From positions 1-10,141 of the forward strand of contig JAEWAG010000289.1 in assembly GCA_023391775.1 (NCBI GenBank): 10,141 bases of DNA, written 5' to 3'. Origin of the DNA: Pseudomonadota bacterium. Lineage in GTDB: Bacteria > Pseudomonadota > Gammaproteobacteria > Xanthomonadales > Xanthomonadaceae. Positions 5,905 through 10,141 of this stretch are shown here, piece after piece. The notes under the pieces are model-generated. The model was not told where the DNA came from. It worked only from the letters and a program-made list of their open reading frames with translations, and did not search any database. Both the position numbers and the translations under genes were made by a program. Each line of letters starts with the position of its first letter. Position 1 is the first letter of the stretch.

Positions 5905-7294
5905 AGCGCAGCGAGTTCTCGCCGCCGTGGATCACGTTGACCCCGTGCATGCGCAGCCATTCCTCGGTGGAGCCAGCGCCGTAGCACTTGAACTGCGGGG
6001 CCAGCTCGCAGGAGAACAGCAGACCGGTGCCCTGGACCTTGGTGATCAGCCCGCCCAGTTCCGCCTTGAGCGCCTCGAGCTTCTGCAGCGCCTGGGCGCC
6101 GCGCGAGCGGATGTTCTGCCGCACCTGCGGCGTCAGCAGGCCCAGGGTGGCGCACGCCACGTCCAGCGCACGCGGGTTGGCGGTCATGGTGTTGCCGTAC
6201 ACGCCCTTGCGGTACAGGCCGGCCGCATGCGCGCTCACCGCCAGCACCGACAGCGGGAACTGGGCGGCATTGAGCGCCTTGGAATAGGTTTCCATGTCCG
6301 GCGGCTCCACGCCCTCGAACCCGGGATAGTCCACCAGCGACAGCACGCCATGGACGCGCAGCCCGGCCTGGATCGAATCGACCAGTAGCAGGCTGCCGTG
6401 GGCGCGGGTCAGCTCGCGCGCGGCGCGGTAGAAGTCCACCGGCACGGCGCGGCCGGGGTCGCCTTCGCCCATCACCGGCTCCAGGAACACCGCCTCGATG
6501 AACCAGCCATAGGCCTCGGCATCGATGAAGGCCTGGCGCAGCGCGGACACGTCATACGGCGCGATCGCGATCACCGAATCCTCGTCGCGGTAGCTGGCCA
6601 GGTGCTGGCGGTAGGTACGGCGGGTGGAGTCGGAATACAGGGCCGGGCGGTCGGTGCGGCCGTGGAAGCTGCCCTTGACCACCAGGCGCTTGATCTTCGC
6701 GCCCGCGTGCGCGCCGTCCGGGTCGGTCTGCAGCTTGGCGTTGATGTCGACGATGCGGGCGGCCAGGCCGACCGCCTCGGAGCCGGAGTTCAGGCACATG
6801 AAACGCTCGAACGGGCAGCCGCCGCGGGTGTGCCCGATCTCCGCGCGCAGGGCGCGGATGAAGCGGCGCTGCGAGGGGCTGGGGGTCATGATGTTGGCCA
6901 TCACCTGTGGCGCGGCAGCCGCCGCCAGCACCTCGGCCGGGGCATGACCGAAGCCGAGCATGCCGTAGCCGCCGGCGTCGTACAGCACCGCACCCTTGAG
7001 GGTGACCACCCAGGGACCGCGCGCGGCCAGGGCCACGTACGGGGTGACCGCATCGTCGGCGTAGAAGTTGACGAAGCCTTCCTGGAGGGCGGCGATCTGT
7101 GCCCCTTCGTCCAGGTCGAGCAGGTCGGCCAGCTCGGCGCGCTGGGCGGCATAGGCATCGGCGGCCGCGGCGATGGCCGACTCCAGGGCCGGATGCGTCG
7201 CCGCCAGGCGCTCGACGAGGGCGTCATCCAGGCCGGTGGTGAGGCGGGTGCCGGCGTGGCTGCGCAGCGGGGCGAGGGGGGCGAGAACGGACAT
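5798..7294 (-). CDS. Class III PLP-dependent aminotransferase, substrate unknown
   Basis: A 498-residue fold-type I transaminase of class III, the group of ornithine, 4-aminobutyrate and other omega-amino-acid enzymes. Visible family landmarks are NSGSEAVGLAAR (169-180, cofactor phosphate loop), KGSFHGRT (207-214), LEPVMGEGD (271-279), VDSIQAG (305-311; Asp306 for the pyridine nitrogen), YSKAL (Lys339, the Schiff-base lysine) and YGNTMTANP (366-374). The usual DExQTGxGRTG segment reads DSIQAGLRVHG, so it is not a textbook ornithine or GABA enzyme. The N-terminal ~85 residues precede the first typical block (VTLKGAVLYDAGGYGMLGFG). The start is well supported: GGAGG lies 6 bases before the ATG (7301-7305). 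The C-terminus ends in an Ala run encoded by a palindrome. It is divergent from an Lrp/AsnC regulator that probably controls it and might respond to its substrate. No signal peptide is seen, so it is cytoplasmic. Confidence 0.85.
   Translation of the reverse strand: MSVLAPLAPLRSHAGTRLTTGLDDALVERLAATHPALESAIAAAADAYAAQRAELADLLDLDEGAQIAALQEGFVNFYADDAVTPYVALAARGPWVVTLKGAVLYDAGGYGMLGFGHAPAEVLAAAAAPQVMANIMTPSPSQRRFIRALRAEIGHTRGGCPFERFMCLNSGSEAVGLAARIVDINAKLQTDPDGAHAGAKIKRLVVKGSFHGRTDRPALYSDSTRRTYRQHLASYRDEDSVIAIAPYDVSALRQAFIDAEAYGWFIEAVFLEPVMGEGDPGRAVPVDFYRAARELTRAHGSLLLVDSIQAGLRVHGVLSLVDYPGFEGVEPPDMETYSKALNAAQFPLSVLAVSAHAAGLYRKGVYGNTMTANPRALDVACATLGLLTPQVRQNIRSRGAQALQKLEALKAELGGLITKVQGTGLLFSCELAPQFKCYGAGSTEEWLRMHGVNVIHGGENSLRFTPHFAMSEAELDLLVSMVGRALREGPRREQAAAA
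5800..5814. terminator. 15-bp GC palindrome at the pyrophosphatase/aminotransferase convergence
   Basis: AGGCCGC and GCGGCCT flank a single central G at 5807, giving a perfect inverted repeat just inside the end of the aminotransferase gene. It could form a stem of 5-6 pairs on either transcript. No T-run follows, and it encodes the enzyme's terminal Ala codons, so it may simply reflect GCG/GCC codon use. Weak evidence for a terminator. Confidence 0.2.
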
Positions 7295-7395
7295 GGCGGG
7301 CCTCCGGTTCAGGCCGTGGCGCGGGGCTGGGCGACGGTGGTCGCGCGGCCTCGGCCCGGCGGATCATGGCGCCGGCGCGGTGCGCGGGCGGTGTT

Positions 7396-7412
7396 CCCCC
7401 ATCTTAAGGGGG
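7396..7412. promoter_or_regulatory. CCCCC...GGGGG inverted repeat, operator candidate
   Basis: CCCCC (7396-7400) and GGGGG (7408-7412) flank ATCTTAA, the only AT-rich patch in the upstream part of the 195-bp divergent region (7295-7489) between the aminotransferase and the Lrp-type regulator. The dyad and its mid-intergenic position suit a regulator binding site for both genes. It does not resemble the E. coli Lrp consensus. The rest of 7295-7395 is GC-rich and shows nothing else I can support. Confidence 0.3.
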
Positions 7413-7450
7413 CCGTATCGTCACTTTGCAGCGTTGGATCGGCGAAACCG

Positions 7451-7459
7451 TGGCATGAT
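7451..7459 (+). promoter_or_regulatory. Possible extended -10 for the Lrp-type regulator
   Basis: TGGCATGAT fits an extended -10 (TGn followed by CATGAT, 4 of 6 to TATAAT), about 31 bases before the TTG start at 7490. No -35 at proper spacing is visible; TTGGAT at 7434-7439 is only 14 bases away. Tentative. Confidence 0.25.
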
Positions 7460-7489
7460 CCCGTCGTTTCGACGAAAAAGGGCGTCAGC

Positions 7490-7921
7490 TTGAAAGTTTC
7501 CGACTCCGACGAGCGCCTGCTGGCGCTGCTGCGTGAGAACGCGCGCTGCTCCACGGCCGAGCTGGCGCGGCGGCTTGGACTGTCGCGGACGACGGTGCAG
7601 AGCCGCATCGACCGGCTGGAAAAGCAGGGTGTGATCCGTGGCTATGCGGTGCGCCTGGACGATGGCTACGAGCGCGACCGGATCCGCGCCCACATCCTGA
7701 TCACCGTCTCCCCCAAGCGCATGGCGGCCGTGGTCAAGGCCCTGGCCGAGATGCCCGAAGTGCGCTCGCTGCACTCGGTCAGCGGCGCGCACGACCTGGT
7801 GGCGCTGGGCGTGGCCGCGGACGTGGGCGCGATGGACGAGCTCACCGATCGCATCGGCGCGGTGGACGGGGTCGAGCGCACCTCGTCCTCGATCATCCTG
7901 TCGACCAAGTTCGAGCGCTGA
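7490..7921 (+). CDS. Lrp/AsnC-family transcriptional regulator
   Basis: A 143-residue DNA-binding regulator. The N-terminal winged helix-turn-helix spans about 5-52 ([19 protein letters not shown], then [19 protein letters not shown] at 29-47), followed by [10 protein letters not shown], the usual linker strand. The C-terminal RAM ligand/oligomerisation domain runs about 66-143, with the conserved GAHDLVALG (99-107) and a final [12 protein letters not shown]. Length is near the family norm of about 150. The start is TTG at 7490: no ATG or GTG in this frame lies between it and the upstream region, and AAAAAGGG sits about 7 bases before it. Such proteins bind an amino acid and often control the gene beside them, so the divergent aminotransferase gene is the likely target, along with autoregulation. 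Ligand unknown. Confidence 0.88.
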   Translation: MKVSDSDERLLALLRENARCSTAELARRLGLSRTTVQSRIDRLEKQGVIRGYAVRLDDGYERDRIRAHILITVSPKRMAAVVKALAEMPEVRSLHSVSGAHDLVALGVAADVGAMDELTDRIGAVDGVERTSSSIILSTKFER

Positions 7922-7947
7922 GCGCCGGGGCCGCGGCCGGGCGCACG

Positions 7948-7953
7948 TACAAT
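7948..7953 (+). promoter_or_regulatory. Possible -10 box for queA
   Basis: TACAAT matches TATAAT at 5 of 6 positions and stands out in very GC-rich sequence. It lies 27 bases before the TTG start of queA, leaving a leader of about 20 bases. No -35 is recognisable. If real, queA has its own promoter separate from the regulator gene, which ends at 7921. Confidence 0.4.
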
Positions 7954-7980
7954 GGGCGCCCCCCGCATGCCGCCAACGCC

Positions 7981-9012
7981 TTGAAGAAGTCCGACTTCCA
8001 CTACGACCTGCCGCAGGAACTGATCGCGCAGGAGCCGCTGGCCGAGCGTTCCGCCAGCCGGCTGCTGGTGGTGCCACCGGGCGCGGGCGCGTTCTCCGAC
8101 CTGCAGGTGCGTGACCTGCCGGAGCTGCTGCAACCCGGCGACCTGCTGGTGTTCAACGACACCCGGGTGATTCCGGCGCGGCTGTTCGGGCAGAAGGAAA
8201 GCGGCGGCCGGGTCGAGATCCTGGTCGAGCGGCTGCTGCCCGGATCGCGGGCCCGGGTGCAGGTGCGCGCCAGCAAGTCGCCCAAGCCCGGCAGCCGGAT
8301 CGTGCTCGACGGCGGCGGCATGGCCGAGGTGCTGGACCGGGACGGCGGGTTCTTCCTGCTGCGCTTCGAGGTGGACGGGTCGCTGGAGCAGTGGCTGGTG
8401 CGGGTCGGCCGGCTGCCGCTGCCGCCCTACATCCAGCGCGAGCCGGACGCGGCCGACGCCGAGCGCTACCAGACCGTGTTCGCGCGCGAGGTCGGCGCCG
8501 TGGCCGCGCCTACCGCCGGCCTGCATTTCGACCACGCTTTGCTCGAGCGGCTGCGCGAGCGCGGGGTCGAGTTCGGCCACGTCACCCTGCACGTGGGCGC
8601 CGGCACCTTCCAGCCGGTGCGGGTGGACGACGTGCGCGAGCACACCATGCACAGCGAGTGGCTGAACGTCGGCGCCGAGCTGGTGGCGCAGATCCGCCGC
8701 ACCCGCGCCGCCGGCGGCCGGGTGGTCGCGGTCGGGACCACGGTGGTGCGCGCGCTGGAGAGCGCGATGCGCGATGGCGAACTGCAGCCGTTCGCCGGCG
8801 AGACCCGGATCTTCATCTTCCCCGGCTACCGCATCCGCAGCGTCGATGCCCTGGTGACCAACTTCCACCTGCCGGAAAGCACGCTGCTGATGCTGGTGTC
8901 GGCCTTCGCCGGCAAACAGCGGATCTTCGACGCCTACCGCCACGCGGTGGAGCAGCGCTACCGGTTCTTCTCCTATGGCGACGCGATGCTGTTGTGGGGC
9001 CTGCCGGGCTGA
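7981..9012 (+). CDS. queA: S-adenosylmethionine:tRNA ribosyltransferase-isomerase
   Basis: QueA transfers and isomerises the ribosyl group of SAM onto preQ1 at position 34 of GUN-anticodon tRNAs, giving epoxyqueuosine, the penultimate step of queuosine synthesis in the cytoplasm. The 343 residues align end to end with E. coli Que[17 protein letters not shown] (5-20), [18 protein letters not shown] (53-70), RASKSPKPG (96-104), LPLPPYI (145-151), YQTVFA (163-168), [12 protein letters not shown] (172-183), [13 protein letters not shown] (201-213), [15 protein letters not shown], and [20 protein letters not shown] near the end, then [10 protein letters not shown]. The start is TTG at 7981; the nearby ATGs at 7952 and 7967 are out of frame, and the encoded MKKSDF fits the family N-terminus. 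A TACAAT box lies upstream. The convergent epmB follows immediately, so the tgt gene often found after queA is not here. No preQ1 riboswitch is visible. Confidence 0.97.
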   Translation: MKKSDFHYDLPQELIAQEPLAERSASRLLVVPPGAGAFSDLQVRDLPELLQPGDLLVFNDTRVIPARLFGQKESGGRVEILVERLLPGSRARVQVRASKSPKPGSRIVLDGGGMAEVLDRDGGFFLLRFEVDGSLEQWLVRVGRLPLPPYIQREPDAADAERYQTVFAREVGAVAAPTAGLHFDHALLERLRERGVEFGHVTLHVGAGTFQPVRVDDVREHTMHSEWLNVGAELVAQIRRTRAAGGRVVAVGTTVVRALESAMRDGELQPFAGETRIFIFPGYRIRSVDALVTNFHLPESTLLMLVSAFAGKQRIFDAYRHAVEQRYRFFSYGDAMLLWGLPG

Positions 9013-9029
9013 TCCGCAGCCCGGATCAG
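9004..9029. terminator. Two interleaved inverted repeats between queA and epmB
   Basis: CCGGGCT (9004-9010) pairs with AGCCCGG (9018-9024). CTGATCC (9009-9015) pairs with GGATCAG (9023-9029). Each is a perfect 7-bp stem with a 7-base loop. The arms alternate and share two bases at each overlap, so the stems compete or form a pseudoknot-like fold. The block covers both stop codons (queA 9010-9012, epmB 9026-9028). It has the position expected of a bidirectional terminator, but there is no T-run on either side. Confidence 0.5.
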
Positions 9030-10066
9030 AGCGGGCGCTTGCCCGGGTCGCCCTGCACCTCGCGCACCAGCTTCGGCACCAGGTAGCCGGACAGGCGTGC
9101 GGCCAGCTGCCGGTGCAGTTCGCGGGCCTGGTCGTCGCTGACCTCGAAGTGCGCGGTGCCATGCACCCGGTCCAGCTGGTGCAGGTAATAGGGCAGCACG
9201 CCGGCGGCAAAGCCGCGCTCGCTGAGTTCGGCCAGTGCCTGCACGCTGTCGTTGACCCCGCGCAGCAGCACGGCCTGGTTGAGCAGGGTCGCCCCGGTGC
9301 CGCGCAGGCGGGCCATGGCCGCGTCCACCGTCGCGTCGAACTCGTTGGCGTGGTTGGCGTGGACCACGAAGGTCACCGGCCACGGCAGCCCGCGCAGCCA
9401 CTGCAGCAGCGCCTCGTCCACGCGCTCCGGCAGCACCACCGGCAGGCGGCTGTGGATGCGCAGGCGACGGATATGCGGGATAGCGGCCAGCTGGGCGGTC
9501 AGTTCCGCCAGCTTGGGGGTGGCCAGGGACAGCGGGTCGCCGCCGGAAAGGATCACCTCGTCGATGCCCGGATCGGCGGTGATGGATGCCACCGCCCCGG
9601 ACCAGGCATCGCGTGCCGCGGTCTCTTCCGCGTACGGGAAGTGCCGCCGAAAGCAGTAGCGGCAGTGCACCGCGCAGCTGCCGGTGGTCACCAGCAGGGC
9701 GCGGCCGCGGTACTTCTGGATCACGCCGTCGGCCTTCTTGGCCGCGCCGTCGCCGACCGCGTCCAGGCCGAAGCCCGGCACCAGGCGTTCCTCGGCATCG
9801 ACCGGCAACACCTGGCGCAGCAGCGGGTCGTGCAGGTCGCCGTGGCGCATCCGCGCGATGAAGCCGCGTGGCACCCGCAGCGGGAACCGGGCGGCGGCCG
9901 CGTCCGATATGCCCGCCGCGACCGCGTCCAGGCCTAGCATGGCCAGCAGCTGTCGCGGATCGCGCACGGCCTCGCGCCACAGGCGCTGCCAGCCGGCAGC
10001 GGCGGGGACGGGGGCCGGCGCCGGGACAAGGTCCGGCTGCATGGGCGTAGGGGCTGCAGGTATCAT
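9026..10066 (-). CDS. epmB: EF-P--(R)-beta-lysylation protein EpmB (lysine 2,3-aminomutase-like)
   Basis: EpmB is a radical-SAM, PLP-dependent enzyme that converts L-alpha-lysine to (R)-beta-lysine; EpmA then attaches this to elongation factor P, which relieves ribosome stalling at polyproline. The 346 residues align closely with E. coli EpmB (YjeK, 342 aa): LRVPRGFIARM (63-73), DPLLRQVLP (80-88), KYRGRALLVTTGSCAVHCRYCFRR (118-141) with the CxxxCxxC cluster ligands Cys131, Cys135 and Cys138, HFPYAEE (142-148), ILSGGDPLSL (172-181), IPHIRRLRIHSRLP, NHANEFD, TLLNQAVLLRGVND, LPYYLHQLD, and SGYLVPKLVRE, whose Lys332 is at the family's PLP lysine. The Ala/Pro-rich first 25 residues are poorly conserved. 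The ATG at 10042 is an alternative start; neither has a strong Shine-Dalgarno. In related genomes efp often lies divergently next door; here it would lie beyond the right edge and is not seen. Confidence 0.95.
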   Translation of the reverse strand: MIPAAPTPMQPDLVPAPAPVPAAAGWQRLWREAVRDPRQLLAMLGLDAVAAGISDAAAARFPLRVPRGFIARMRHGDLHDPLLRQVLPVDAEERLVPGFGLDAVGDGAAKKADGVIQKYRGRALLVTTGSCAVHCRYCFRRHFPYAEETAARDAWSGAVASITADPGIDEVILSGGDPLSLATPKLAELTAQLAAIPHIRRLRIHSRLPVVLPERVDEALLQWLRGLPWPVTFVVHANHANEFDATVDAAMARLRGTGATLLNQAVLLRGVNDSVQALAELSERGFAAGVLPYYLHQLDRVHGTAHFEVSDDQARELHRQLAARLSGYLVPKLVREVQGDPGKRPL

Positions 10067-10108
10067 GTGGGGCCTGTTGAGGGCCCGCGGGAAAGGGCGG
10101 GCGCCTGC

Positions 10109-10114
10109 ATTCTA
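10109..10114 (-). promoter_or_regulatory. Possible -10 box for epmB
   Basis: On the minus strand the site reads TAGAAT, 5 of 6 to TATAAT, about 43 bases upstream of the epmB start. No -35 at proper spacing is recognisable. The rest of 10067-10141 is GC-rich leader with a small GGGCC/GGCCC inverted repeat (10070-10086), and no gene start is visible in it. Confidence 0.3.
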
Positions 10115-10141
10115 ACCGCCGCATCAACGCGCAGCCGCCCC

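Noticed and set aside
6398..7489. Upstream extension of the Lrp-type frame to a start at 6398
   Set aside because: The extension is antisense to the aminotransferase gene and has no homology. The winged-helix domain starts directly after the TTG at 7490.
7666..9210. 514-codon minus-strand frame opposite queA
   Set aside because: QueA is unmistakable on the plus strand, and the antisense translation resembles no protein.
8975..10127. Plus-strand frame 8975-9937 and minus-strand frame 8973-10127 over epmB
   Set aside because: Out-of-frame shadows of epmB, which aligns to its family throughout in the 9026-10066 frame.
10067..10141. Start of efp at the right edge
   Set aside because: A divergent efp is expected from related genomes, but no start codon followed by an EF-P-like N-terminus is visible within the window.
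1..10141. CRISPR arrays, tRNA/rRNA genes, insertion sequences or phage genes
   Set aside because: I saw no regularly spaced repeats, no tRNA-like cloverleaf signatures, no transposase motifs and no flanking direct or inverted repeats of mobile elements.

Overview
The window is GC-rich, densely coded chromosomal DNA. By eye about two thirds of bases are G or C, and codon third positions are almost all G or C. The gene set suggests a gammaproteobacterium of the Xanthomonadaceae/Lysobacteraceae type (Lysobacter, Luteimonas, Stenotrophomonas, Pseudoxanthomonas): a large TonB-dependent receptor, periplasmic hydrolases, QueA, and EpmB of the EF-P pathway. This placement is inferred from protein character only. 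No RNA genes, insertion sequences, CRISPR arrays or phage genes were seen, and no gene-free gap exceeds 300 bases.

Layout. Bases 1-53 (minus) are the first 17 codons of upp (uracil phosphoribosyltransferase), cut by the window edge. Bases 155-2536 (minus) encode a TonB-dependent outer-membrane receptor. A 157-bp divergent intergenic region follows, with PHO-box-like repeats facing both ways. Next come three plus-strand genes in an overlapping operon (ATGA junctions at 3833-3836 and 5209-5212): a beta-propeller-phytase-like lipoprotein, an exported purple-acid-phosphatase-type metallophosphoesterase, and an exported family I inorganic pyrophosphatase. The pyrophosphatase reading frame runs into the 3' end of a convergent class III aminotransferase gene (5798-7294, minus). 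That gene is divergent from an Lrp/AsnC-type regulator (7490-7921, plus). Then comes queA (7981-9012, plus), convergent with epmB (9026-10066, minus), with two interleaved inverted repeats over the two stop codons. The right edge holds only the upstream region of epmB.

How the genes work together. The main unit is the divergent block 155-5904. All four products carry export signals. The receptor could bring a bulky phosphorylated compound or metal-phosphate complex across the outer membrane. The phytase-like lipoprotein and the metallophosphoesterase could remove phosphate from organic esters, and the pyrophosphatase could split released pyrophosphate. With PHO-box-like repeats between the two arms, this reads as a phosphate-starvation locus for organic phosphate, possibly phytate. 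The substrate and the regulation are inferred, not shown. The aminotransferase/Lrp pair looks like a self-contained amino-acid-responsive unit. queA (tRNA queuosine) and epmB (EF-P beta-lysylation) are both translation-modification genes but lie convergent, so they are probably not co-regulated.
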